Assembly (NCBI GenBank): GCA_029262315.1
Contig: JAJCZP010000119.1
Span: 1 to 32,996 of the forward strand
DNA from: Deltaproteobacteria bacterium
Lineage (GTDB): Bacteria; Desulfobacterota; Binatia; UTPRO1
Length of the DNA: 32,996 nucleotides
Reading direction: 5' to 3'
The position numbers were made by a program, and so were the translations under genes. Below, in pieces: positions 1-5,950 of this stretch. The notes under the pieces were generated by a model that saw only the letters and a list, made by a program, of their open reading frames with translations, was not told the DNA's origin and did not search any database. Within the stretch, counting starts at the first letter, position 1, and each line of letters starts with the position of its first letter.

Positions 1-75
1 GAGCGTGAAGATGGTGGCGATGACGCTGCTAAAGAATCGAAGCCCAAGTCAGATGATTCCAAAGAAGAGGTTTAA
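1..75 (+). CDS. C-terminal end of an upstream gene (partial)
   Basis: An open frame enters from the left edge and ends at TAA 73-75. The 24 visible residues are highly charged (EREDGGDD, KSDDSKEE), an acidic/lysine tail of the kind seen at the ends of many phage DNA-binding or scaffold-like proteins. The next gene starts five bases later. Its Shine-Dalgarno (AAGAGG, about 65-70) lies inside this tail, so the two are probably translationally coupled. Nothing can be said about function from the tail alone. Confidence 0.6.
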   Translation, partial: EREDGGDDAAKESKPKSDDSKEEV

Positions 76-79
76 TTTT

Positions 80-385
80 ATGAGCGAGACAAATGAAAAT
101 CTCGGATCGATGGAAGATGTAATTTCCAGTGTATCGGTAGGAAATCTGGTTGGTGATGTCGCTCAGGCCATGTCTGATTTGGGTGTTCATGTCCAATCAG
201 AATCTGCCTCTCACAGGATTAGGATTGGCAAGAATCTTTTGAACGCTTGGCGCCATTCAGAACATGGGGCTCCGGGGTGGAAGTTACTTGGCCTTGATAT
301 TTGTGCCGATAGCCATCTTGGATTTGCTTGGGTGATCGAGCGCAATCCACATCAGTTGAAGACGGTGTTCGTCGTCAAGGAATGA
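80..385 (+). CDS. Small phage protein of unknown function (101 aa)
   Basis: I chose ATG 80 because AAGAGG sits nine bases upstream; an earlier in-frame ATG at position 5 would overlap the preceding gene. The protein starts MSETNENLGSMEDVISS, with an acidic N-terminus and a mixed alpha/beta C-terminal part (GWKLLGLDICADSHLGFAWV). No catalytic motif, cysteine cluster or membrane segment is visible, and I do not recognise the family. Its stop overlaps the next start (ATGA at 382), which puts it in the same operon as the cysteine-rich protein and the DUF5131 gene. Confidence 0.65.
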   Translation: MSETNENLGSMEDVISSVSVGNLVGDVAQAMSDLGVHVQSESASHRIRIGKNLLNAWRHSEHGAPGWKLLGLDICADSHLGFAWVIERNPHQLKTVFVVKE

Positions 386-576
386 ACCAGATGCACGAAT
401 CAAATGCGATTAGACGCTACGAAGCACCGCGATGCGAATGTGAGCGACCGTGCCCGCAGGCGTTTCGTTGCGATGAGTGTGCGGCGTACTGGGATCGGAT
501 GATTCAAGATGGTTTTTGGGATGCCGATCTTGATCAGTTGACAGATGCCGGGTTGCGTGAGGCAATTAAAGTTTGA
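382..576 (+). CDS. Small cysteine-rich protein, possible zinc binder (64 aa)
   Basis: The start ATG 382 overlaps the previous stop as ATGA. The protein has a compact cysteine cluster (CECERPCPQAFRCDEC, about residues 17-32), which could bind one zinc ion as in small phage zinc-ribbon proteins. A short acidic helix (MIQDGFWDADLDQLTDAGLREAI) follows. Its last codons overlap the TTG start of the next gene. Zinc binding is inferred from the cysteine pattern only. A regulatory or protein-protein role would fit the size, but no function can be assigned. Confidence 0.6.
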   Translation: MNQMHESNAIRRYEAPRCECERPCPQAFRCDECAAYWDRMIQDGFWDADLDQLTDAGLREAIKV

Positions 577-1451
577 GCAAGGAAACGAAAATCCAGTGGT
601 GTGACTCCACCGTCAATCCAGTGATGGGATGCGATGGGTGCGAGATATGGAATTCCAAGCGCCGCACCTGCTACGCGGGCGTGCTTCATGGCCGCTATCA
701 CGCCAACCCGGGCTATGCCGATAGCTTTGATGTTCCGGTGGAGTTCCCTGGCCGGATGGCTGCAGCGGCGAAGTGGAAGCCGCTGGGTCGGTGGGATGAT
801 CGACCTGGAAAGCCGTGGCTCAATGGTCAGCGTCGTTTGATTTTCGTCTCAGATATGGGAGACGCGCTCTCTGGGTCTATCAGCTTTGATTATCTCTACG
901 AAGAGATCATTCGCGTTGCGATGTCAGATCGGGGCAGGGCGCATCGTTGGCTCTGGTTGACGAAGAGGCCGCGTCGGATGCGTGAGTTTTACCGTTGGCT
1001 CATGGACAACTCATACACCTGGCCCATGAATCTGTGGCCTATGACCAGCATCAGTGGGCACGGAACCGTTACCCGGGCATCATTTCTGAGAGAGGTTGGT
1101 CCGCCCGGAATCATCCGCGGCATCAGCTTCGAGCCGTTGATCAGCGAGCCAGACTGGGATTTTTGCCTGTCTCCGTCGATGCAAAACAATGAGAATGGTT
1201 TGATTTGTCCAATATCATGGGCCATCTTTGGTGGGGAGTCTGGAAGTAATCCGCGAGCATTCAATGCGAACATCCTCCGCCGAGGAATCCGAGCCTGTCG
1301 GGAACGAGGGATTCCTGTGTTTGTCAAGCAGATGGGCGTGAGTCCTGTGGGGCTAAGGATCAAAGGCCGGCTTAAGGATGGTCATGGTGGTGACTGGTCT
1401 GAGTGGCCGGATGAGTTCAAGGTGCGCGAGATTCCATCCGAGCATGCTTGA
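573..1451 (+). CDS. DUF5131 family protein (phage Gp37/Gp68-like)
   Basis: This 292-residue protein opens with KIQWCDSTVNPVMGC, then GCDGC...TCYAG. That matches the DUF5131 (phage Gp37/Gp68) pattern: a W(T/C)D.T.NPV.GC block followed by closely spaced cysteines. Further family-like blocks are WLWLTKRP (about 127-134), GISFEPLI (about 183-190), WAIFGGESG (about 216-224) and VFVKQMG near the end. The cysteine cluster resembles an iron-sulfur or radical-SAM-like site, but the biochemical role is not established. The start is TTG 573, overlapping the preceding TGA. The family is common in phages, prophages and plasmids. Confidence 0.85.
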   Translation: MSKETKIQWCDSTVNPVMGCDGCEIWNSKRRTCYAGVLHGRYHANPGYADSFDVPVEFPGRMAAAAKWKPLGRWDDRPGKPWLNGQRRLIFVSDMGDALSGSISFDYLYEEIIRVAMSDRGRAHRWLWLTKRPRRMREFYRWLMDNSYTWPMNLWPMTSISGHGTVTRASFLREVGPPGIIRGISFEPLISEPDWDFCLSPSMQNNENGLICPISWAIFGGESGSNPRAFNANILRRGIRACRERGIPVFVKQMGVSPVGLRIKGRLKDGHGGDWSEWPDEFKVREIPSEHA

Positions 1452-1457
1452 TTCATG

Positions 1458-1485
1458 TTGACGACATTGAGCTATCGGATACGAT
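1458..1485 (+). promoter_or_regulatory. Sigma70-type promoter just before the RuvC-like gene
   Basis: TTGACG (1458-1463) and TACGAT (1480-1485) are 16 bases apart. A transcript from this promoter would begin around 1491-1493, only a few bases before ATG 1497, and there is no Shine-Dalgarno between them. The mRNA would therefore be leaderless or nearly so. The layout is shared with the promoter before 4915. Confidence 0.55.
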
Positions 1486-1496
1486 AGTGCGCTGTT

Positions 1497-2123
1497 ATGA
1501 ACGTCCTGGCCTTCGATCCGAGTTCGACTTCCACCGGATACGCGATCATGCGTATTTCGGGAGAGATCGAACCGCTTGAGGTTGGTGTTCTCCGGCGTCC
1601 CGAGGGTTGGCCGGCGTGGCTTCGGGTGAGATGTATTCACCATGACGTTCGAGGCTTGCTCTCGCGGCTCCAGGGCCAGTTCGATCGGATCGTGGTCGAG
1701 GTTCCTGGCGTTGCCCAGGCTGGCCGGCGTCGGAGTCAGTACGGCATCAGCGGACCGTATGCCGCTGCGGTCGGGGCGGTCCTGGCCGAGGCGTGGCGCG
1801 TTGGATGTCCCGTCATCACCGTGGCCTCTGATCACTGGACTCGCCAGGGCGGCGGGAAGGGGCAGAAGAAGGGAGATCGTCTCAAGTTGCTCGAGCTTTC
1901 GAGCAGCTATTCCCAGGACGGCGACAAGGGGGGCGACGCGGGCGACGCGATTTCACTGGGCGCGTGGTATGCGTGGCATCACGGATCGGAAGGAGTAAAT
2001 TCATGCCTGCTGCACATCCCAACTGCAAAGCTTTCAGCGGGGCGTCCCTACGGCGTGGACACGACGGGCGTCGACCCCAATGGGGCTCCGATGCCGGTTG
2101 GAAGTCGATGGGGCTCCCCTTAG
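1497..2123 (+). CDS. RuvC-like Holliday-junction resolvase / RNase H-fold nuclease
   Basis: The N-terminus MNVLAFDPSSTSTGYAI is the RuvC motif with the first catalytic aspartate (D7). A second acidic residue lies in the strand DRIVVEVPG (E68), and the C-terminal DxxD pair in GGDAGDAISLG (D147, D150) completes a RuvC-type metal site. A basic patch, GGGKGQKKGDRLK (about 118-130), precedes it. Such enzymes resolve branched DNA in phage recombination or before packaging. The fold is normally complete near residue 165. The remaining 40 residues overlap another well-signalled gene (2003) in a different frame, so the tail may be read-through of weak functional value. No Shine-Dalgarno is seen; the start is probably leaderless. 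Confidence 0.8.
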   Translation: MNVLAFDPSSTSTGYAIMRISGEIEPLEVGVLRRPEGWPAWLRVRCIHHDVRGLLSRLQGQFDRIVVEVPGVAQAGRRRSQYGISGPYAAAVGAVLAEAWRVGCPVITVASDHWTRQGGGKGQKKGDRLKLLELSSSYSQDGDKGGDAGDAISLGAWYAWHHGSEGVNSCLLHIPTAKLSAGRPYGVDTTGVDPNGAPMPVGSRWGSP

Positions 2124-2215
2124 CCGAACAGCGGCGCCTGGAGGCCATTGACCGGTTCCTCCGCGACCATGAGGATTGCCGCTATCCCCCGCCTGATCGA
2201 ATCCCTGGGGTCTGA
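2003..2215 (+). CDS. Small hypothetical protein overlapping the RuvC-like tail (70 aa)
   Basis: ATG 2003 has a very good ribosome binding site (GGAAGGAG at 1988-1995, seven bases upstream). The frame overlaps the last 121 bases of the RuvC-like gene in another frame. The protein is basic at the N-terminus (SLRRGHDGRRPQ) and ends with a helix rich in charged residues (LAEQRRLEAIDRFLRDHEDC). It resembles no family I know. The strong start signal is the main support. Confidence 0.5.
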   Translation: MPAAHPNCKAFSGASLRRGHDGRRPQWGSDAGWKSMGLPLAEQRRLEAIDRFLRDHEDCRYPPPDRIPGV

Positions 2216-2325
2216 CCATTTTGTTGATTACCAGTGGATTTCGCTGGTTTCTGGATTACTCTCGGATGCGGGTGTACAAGCTGTCGTCTGCGCCGTGGTC
2301 GATGATTGAAAAAGGAGCCGCTGGA

Positions 2326-2451
2326 ATGAAGAACCGTTCGATTTTGGAATGGATGATTTTGGTATGGACTCCGTTCATGGCATTGTTTCGCTTGGTGTTC
2401 GCGGCCCTGGTGGCAGCGGCATCGTGGAAGATATTGTTCGGAGGCCCGTGA
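2326..2451 (+). CDS. Tiny membrane protein (41 aa)
   Basis: ATG 2326 follows AAGGAG at 2312-2317 with eight bases between. The protein is MKNRSILEW followed by one long hydrophobic segment (MILVWTPFMALFRLVFAALVAAASW), so it is almost entirely a single membrane helix. An in-frame TTG at 2221 would add a non-hydrophobic extension but has no good binding site. The stop overlaps the start of the next membrane protein by one base (TGATG), so the two are probably translated together. Holin-like or membrane-modulating roles are possible but unproven. Confidence 0.55.
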   Translation: MKNRSILEWMILVWTPFMALFRLVFAALVAAASWKILFGGP

Positions 2452-2642
2452 TGGATTACTGCTCTTTTGTGATGGGCGGATTGAGTGTTGGGTTTGGCTT
2501 GGGTTTGGGTTTATTTGTTGAGACCTTGCTTGGGCCGAGGCGCGAGTCATGGTATTGGAATCCTCGTTTCATTTACGGCGCGTGTGGACTCTCGGGTGCG
2601 GCGAGTGGGGTGGCGCTAGCATGGTTGGTATGTGGTGGATAA
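2451..2642 (+). CDS. Small membrane protein with two helices (63 aa)
   Basis: The start ATG 2451 overlaps the preceding TGA and has GGAGG at 2440-2444. Two glycine-rich hydrophobic segments are visible: about residues 5-22 (SFVMGGLSVGFGLGLGLFV) and about 42-60 (YGACGLSGAASGVALAWLV). A short charged loop, LGPRRESWYWNPR, separates them. Paired with the 41-residue membrane protein just upstream, it forms a two-gene membrane cassette of unknown role. Confidence 0.55.
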   Translation: MDYCSFVMGGLSVGFGLGLGLFVETLLGPRRESWYWNPRFIYGACGLSGAASGVALAWLVCGG

Positions 2643-2783
2643 CCAGTCGTCTCTTGTCTGCGCCCGACGCCCGGCGCGGCTCGCTATTGTCGGATGGCCT
2701 TGCGCCGCAGACAGCTGGCGACAGTTTGGAGGCTCCGTGGTGATAACTTTTTCGCTGTTCAACTCGTTGGAGGATCGTTGGTT

Positions 2784-3248
2784 ATGAGCGATGACGATAA
2801 AAACATCCACCATCCGACAGGGCTTACTACTACTAATCAAGATTTATCTAATTTAGGAAGTATGTATGTCCTGCCCGCTGACCTGACCCTGCTCTACTCT
2901 CGCATCCACGTCGATTGCCAGATGGCTGTAATCCAGTGGGCGTGCTTTGGTGAGATGCCTGGCAACTTCATCCAGGCGCTGCTGAGGAATGATTTGGCGG
3001 GTGCGTGCGCACGGGCCGATGGAACCAACATTTCGCTCATTCCGGTCTGGGCGCTGTTGATGGTCAATATTTTGCCGGGAACGTGTTGGGGGTCGAAGGA
3101 GAAGATGGATATCCACGCCAAGCGGCGGGCGTTGTTGGAGATGCCGCTCGACGATGTCGACTGGCCTGATTGCTGGGCTCCCCAGGTTGAGCGTGTTCGG
3201 GTTATGGAGAAGCGTGGAGATTTTGACCGCCGTGCCAAGTCGGGCTGA
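2784..3248 (+). CDS. Hypothetical protein (154 aa)
   Basis: I place the start at ATG 2784 (MSDDDKNIHHPTG), which follows GGAGG at about 2769 with ten bases between. The same frame is open further upstream without a good start. The protein has a hydrophobic middle (MAVIQWACFGEMPGNFIQALL, ISLIPVWALLMVNILPG) and a charged C-terminal helix rich in K/R/E. It looks like a soluble helical protein, and I do not recognise it. The coding sequence contains one copy of the recurring ACTCTCG(G/C)AT element at about 2896. Confidence 0.55.
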   Translation: MSDDDKNIHHPTGLTTTNQDLSNLGSMYVLPADLTLLYSRIHVDCQMAVIQWACFGEMPGNFIQALLRNDLAGACARADGTNISLIPVWALLMVNILPGTCWGSKEKMDIHAKRRALLEMPLDDVDWPDCWAPQVERVRVMEKRGDFDRRAKSG

Positions 3249-3498
3249 ACGATTTGCGATGTCCTGCCTTCAGGCTCTGCATGAGCTTTCGGCCTACGAG
3301 GGCGACAGGAGCCCCGAGGCGCTCTCCAAGCATTTTGGCCCTGGCATCGCCAAGCTCTTTGCTCATTTGCGTCAGCGGGGCTACATCGAGCTTGTGCTGG
3401 GAGACCTGAGAGTTTCCGCGGCGGGTCGCCTGATTGTCGATGGCACCCATACGTTTGACGATGTCGCAGGCTCCGTTCCGACGACGATGGGTTTTTGA
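3232..3498 (+). CDS. Small winged-helix-like protein (about 88 aa)
   Basis: The frame overlaps the end of the previous gene. I start it at GTG 3232; TTG 3223 is an alternative, and neither is ideally spaced from GGAG at 3216. The body reads like a small winged helix: a first helix (ERFAMSCLQALHELSAYEG), a turn and recognition-type helix (SPEALSKHFGPGIAKLFAHLRQRG), then a beta wing (YIELVLGDLRVSAAGRLIV). A DNA-binding regulatory role is inferred from this pattern alone. GTTTTTGAAGGAGG follows, leading into the next gene. Confidence 0.5.
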   Translation: MPSRAERFAMSCLQALHELSAYEGDRSPEALSKHFGPGIAKLFAHLRQRGYIELVLGDLRVSAAGRLIVDGTHTFDDVAGSVPTTMGF

Positions 3499-3514
3499 AG
3501 GAGGATTGTGAATC

Positions 3515-4264
3515 ATGGCTATCGAACAATGGCTCGGTGTGCCGTTCGGGATGACCGGCCTCAGCCCGAAGCTGTGGTGGTGGATGAGCGCGTCGGGGAT
3601 TTTCGGTCACTTGATGGAGTACGTCATCAACTGGCGTAAGCACAACGATGGCCGCAACCCGCAATCGATCCTGATCGTCACGCCTGGCCGATGGTTCGGC
3701 GGTCGGCCCTGGTGGGGGAAGGTGCGCATCGATCAGTGGGCGCGTACCAGCAGGAGGCAGCGGCAGGGGCTCGAGCTATTTCGTGCATGGTGCGAGAGTG
3801 AGGGCATACCATTGGCCGTATACGTCGGGAGTGTGACGCGAAAGGGCGTGTATCAGAGGCAGGCGATGATTACAGAACTGCTCGCTTGGCTTGCACTCGC
3901 CAAGTTCTCCCGTGTATTTATCGACGGCGCCTCAAATGACGATCGTCAACGGGACATCGCAACGCTTCCGATCATTGAAGGCGAGATTGTCGGTGAAGCG
4001 TTACCTGGCGTTGATGAAATGGCGACGGATAAGATGCGGGAGATGGGCTGGTGCGCAGATCACAGCTTCATCAAGAGGTATGGGCTATTTGATTGGCCGA
4101 TCCAAGTTCAGAAGGCTCATGGAACTAGGCCCGCGACGTATGCGTTCATTCGGGCCCGCGCTGACAAGACGATGCACAATCTGAATATTTATGAGGCGAA
4201 CAAGTTTCGCGCCGTTGTTGTCTGGGCTTTGCGTGGTGCGCGGAGTGCGAGGCCGATCGCATGA
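3515..4264 (+). CDS. Hypothetical protein (249 aa), function unknown
   Basis: ATG 3515 follows GGAGG (about 3500). The protein is tryptophan- and arginine-rich at the N-terminus (PKLWWWMSASGIFGHLMEYVINW). It has beta-strand segments that resemble an alpha/beta fold (NPQSILIVTPGRWFGG; IPLAVYVGSV; FSRVFIDGASNDD). The segment SRVFIDGASNDDRQRD, with two acidic clusters, could hold an active site, but I cannot match it to an enzyme family. The C-terminus (TYAFIRARADKTMHNLNIYEANKF) is basic. Length and position do not decide a role. The stop overlaps the start of a 28-residue membrane peptide. Confidence 0.55.
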   Translation: MAIEQWLGVPFGMTGLSPKLWWWMSASGIFGHLMEYVINWRKHNDGRNPQSILIVTPGRWFGGRPWWGKVRIDQWARTSRRQRQGLELFRAWCESEGIPLAVYVGSVTRKGVYQRQAMITELLAWLALAKFSRVFIDGASNDDRQRDIATLPIIEGEIVGEALPGVDEMATDKMREMGWCADHSFIKRYGLFDWPIQVQKAHGTRPATYAFIRARADKTMHNLNIYEANKFRAVVVWALRGARSARPIA

Positions 4265-4347
4265 TGTTTTTGGTCCTGGCAGTCATCCTGATCGTGTCGG
4301 TCTTTTTCCTGCTTGTTGTGATCTCAGCGAGGGAGGATGGTTGGTGA
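4261..4347 (+). CDS. 28-residue membrane micro-protein
   Basis: ATG 4261 overlaps the previous stop as ATGA. The product starts MMFLVLAVILIVSVFFLLVV and ends in ISAREDGW: one membrane helix with a short charged tail. Its stop TGA overlaps the next ATG by one base (TGATG at 4345-4349). The stop/start coupling on both sides supports translation. Single-helix phage peptides of this size can be holin-like or envelope-modulating, but nothing specific shows that here. Confidence 0.5.
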   Translation: MMFLVLAVILIVSVFFLLVVISAREDGW

Positions 4348-4523
4348 TGCCTGGTGATTGGTTATGGGTTGAGATTTTGTGCCTAATGCTTTGTGCTGGG
4401 TTTTTTATTGTTGGGGTTCAAGCATCGATTCCACTGTTTTGGTGGCTCGCCGGCCTCTTTGCGTGGGGGGCTGTTTCGATCAAGTATTTCCGAACAAAGG
4501 GCCAGCGAGATTCCAGGTGGTGA
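4347..4523 (+). CDS. Small membrane protein (58 aa)
   Basis: ATG 4347 overlaps the previous stop and has GGGAGG at 4331-4336. Two hydrophobic segments are seen: WVEILCLMLCAGFFIVGVQ and PLFWWLAGLFAWGAVSI. The tail is basic (KYFRTKGQRDSRW), which would place the C-terminus in the cytoplasm by the positive-inside rule. Together with the 28-residue peptide before it, this is the second small membrane-protein pair in the window. Function unknown. Confidence 0.55.
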   Translation: MPGDWLWVEILCLMLCAGFFIVGVQASIPLFWWLAGLFAWGAVSIKYFRTKGQRDSRW

Positions 4524-4838
4524 TTGATGTTCTCTATCTCCACAAACGCTGAAATGTCGACGCTTTATGTTTGATGTCATCGCTTCAGTGTGTACCTTTT
4601 GGGCTCGCTGGACCTCGGCGTGAGCCTTTTCGCGGTGCCCCACATCGCGGCTGGGCTCTTTGCCAGGATCAAGATGATCCGTCGTTCAGTCATGGAGGAC
4701 TTTTTAAATCGTGGTTTCCCTCTTGCCGTCTTCCGGCGTTGTCTATCGGCGCCGTGGACTCCTCCGTTGCGCCGGTTACTGGTGTAGCCGGCGCAACATT
4801 CACTTCTCCCTTCGGAGAGTGTGTTCCTTCTATCCTAG

Positions 4839-4874
4839 ACCGTCCCTCGGTACGTTGCCGGGGGCCGGTTTTTT
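4839..4874 (+). terminator. Rho-independent terminator
   Basis: ACCG (4839-4842) pairs with CGGT (4866-4869), and CCCTCGG (4844-4850) pairs with CCGGGGG (4858-4864) with one T-G wobble. They are separated by a 1x1 mismatch and close a seven-base loop. A T run follows (4869-4874). It ends the operon to the left. Confidence 0.7.
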
Positions 4875-4901
4875 GCGACTGGTGAAGCCCTCGCGTATAC
4901 G
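4873..4901 (+). promoter_or_regulatory. Promoter before the 4915 gene
   Basis: TTGCGA (4873-4878) and TATACG (4896-4901) are 17 bases apart, directly after the terminator. The predicted transcript start, about 4908, is seven bases before ATG 4915, with no Shine-Dalgarno. The last 21 bases before and including the start (ATACG.TAGT..CGC.G..ATG) match the layout before the RuvC-like gene base for base at the fixed positions. Confidence 0.5.
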
Positions 4902-4914
4902 CTAGTATCGCGGC

Positions 4915-5253
4915 ATGGAATATTCGATAACGGTTGCAGAACTAAATGCGCTTATCACAGAGCGGAACAATTTGATTTCTTGGGTAAAGGTATTTGACCC
5001 GTCATCGCCACTTCCGTCTTTGGACTCTACCGGCGCTGTCGATCCCCATGTTGGCGAGATCGTTCTCCCTCCGCACTGCTGGATTACCGCCGGGCCGGAT
5101 GGATCGAGTTATGGCGATCGACGTGCGCAAATCTCTTACCCAATATCAGAGAAAATCTCTGAGGCATTTCGACTCGACGTGCTTGATGAGTGGCGGGCGC
5201 GTGTCCAAGAGATCGATACTCGCCTGGCCGCTGTGCGCGGCGTCTTCCCCTGA
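4915..5253 (+). CDS. Hypothetical protein (112 aa), probably leaderless
   Basis: The protein begins MEYSITVAELNALITERNNLISW, a helix. It continues with a proline-rich beta-like middle (PHVGEIVLPPHCWITAGPDG) and ends in a charged helix (LDVLDEWRARVQEIDTRLAAVRGVF). No known family is recognised. No ribosome binding site precedes ATG 4915, which lies just downstream of a promoter, so it is likely the first gene of a leaderless mRNA that continues through the HD and ATPase genes. Confidence 0.55.
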   Translation: MEYSITVAELNALITERNNLISWVKVFDPSSPLPSLDSTGAVDPHVGEIVLPPHCWITAGPDGSSYGDRRAQISYPISEKISEAFRLDVLDEWRARVQEIDTRLAAVRGVFP

Positions 5254-5273
5254 TCATCAACGAGAGGAACGCT

Positions 5274-5357
5274 ATGGAAACCATCGTCGGATTGATTCGC
5301 TCAATTATCGATTGGCTCCGTCACACCGACCAACGCAATGAGGAAGAGAAGCTATGA
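5274..5357 (+). CDS. 27-residue amphipathic micro-protein
   Basis: ATG 5274 follows GAGAGGAA. The product, METIVGLIRSIIDWLRHTDQ then RNEEEKL, is a single amphipathic helix with hydrophobic residues spaced 3-4 apart and a charged tail. Its TGA overlaps the start of the HD-domain gene (ATGA at 5354), which supports translation by coupling. It could be a membrane-surface peptide or simply a leader that couples translation. No function can be assigned. Confidence 0.45.
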   Translation: METIVGLIRSIIDWLRHTDQRNEEEKL

Positions 5358-5950
5358 CGTGGATGCAAACTCGCTCTGGTCGCCGTTTCAGGTTTGACGA
5401 CATAGAGAGCAACCATATTGAGCCATCGGATGTTGCCTGGTCGCTCGGACACACATGCCGTTTCGCGGGCCACTGTAGAAGGTTTTATTCTGTGGCCGAG
5501 CACACGCTTTTGATGGTTCACTTACTGAATTCTGACGTGGGTATGTTTGATGTAGAATCGAAGTTCGTTGTTACTGGACAGATTCTTGTTCATGACGCGC
5601 ACGAAGCATATGTCGGCGACATGACACGTCCTCTCAAGGCACATATTGGTGATGCATGGCGTTTGATTGAAGAACAGGTTGAGAATCACGTTCGCGCGTC
5701 CCTGGGAGTCTCTGGCCCGAGATTTGATGATTGGTCAACTGTCTCCCGATTGGATGCAATGCTTTTGGCGGCGGAAGCTCGAGAGCTTATGACTTGGCCG
5801 CCAGAACGCTGGGATATTCCAGATTTTGCCGCCGATACCAGGCTCACCATTGGTGAACCGATTGGCAGTCCTGAACGCATGGGAATGCTCTGGATCGATG
5901 CATACAACGAGTGGAGGAAGGGCCTTGCCAACTTCGGTTCGTCTGGATGA
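5354..5950 (+). CDS. HD-domain phosphohydrolase, YfbR-like nucleotidase family
   Basis: This 198-residue protein carries the HD-superfamily metal signature: histidines in SVAEHTLLMVHLL (about residues 47-59) and the HD pair in LVHDAHEAYVGDMTRPLK (about 78-95). The spacing resembles YfbR/YqeK-type 5'-deoxynucleotidases of phages and bacteria, which remove phosphate from deoxynucleoside monophosphates using a divalent metal. A phage would use it to adjust nucleotide pools or produce unusual nucleotides. It overlaps the upstream micro-protein (ATGA) and, by 26 bases, the ATPase downstream. The substrate is not readable from sequence. Confidence 0.75.
   Translation: MTWMQTRSGRRFRFDDIESNHIEPSDVAWSLGHTCRFAGHCRRFYSVAEHTLLMVHLLNSDVGMFDVESKFVVTGQILVHDAHEAYVGDMTRPLKAHIGDAWRLIEEQVENHVRASLGVSGPRFDDWSTVSRLDAMLLAAEARELMTWPPERWDIPDFAADTRLTIGEPIGSPERMGMLWIDAYNEWRKGLANFGSSG

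Larger units (their letters stand above)
4524..4914 (+). other. Intergenic stretch of about 390 bases
   Basis: No open frame here has a ribosome binding site or protein-like composition. The region ends one transcription unit and starts another: a small stem-loop (TCTCC/GGAGA around loop CTTC, about 4806-4819), then the terminator at 4839-4874 and the promoter at 4873-4901. Nothing recognisable is seen in 4524-4800. Confidence 0.5.

Noticed and set aside
4571-4905. Overlapping frames in the 4524-4914 gap
   Set aside because: No ribosome site, cysteine/proline-rich shadow composition, and they run through a terminator and a promoter.
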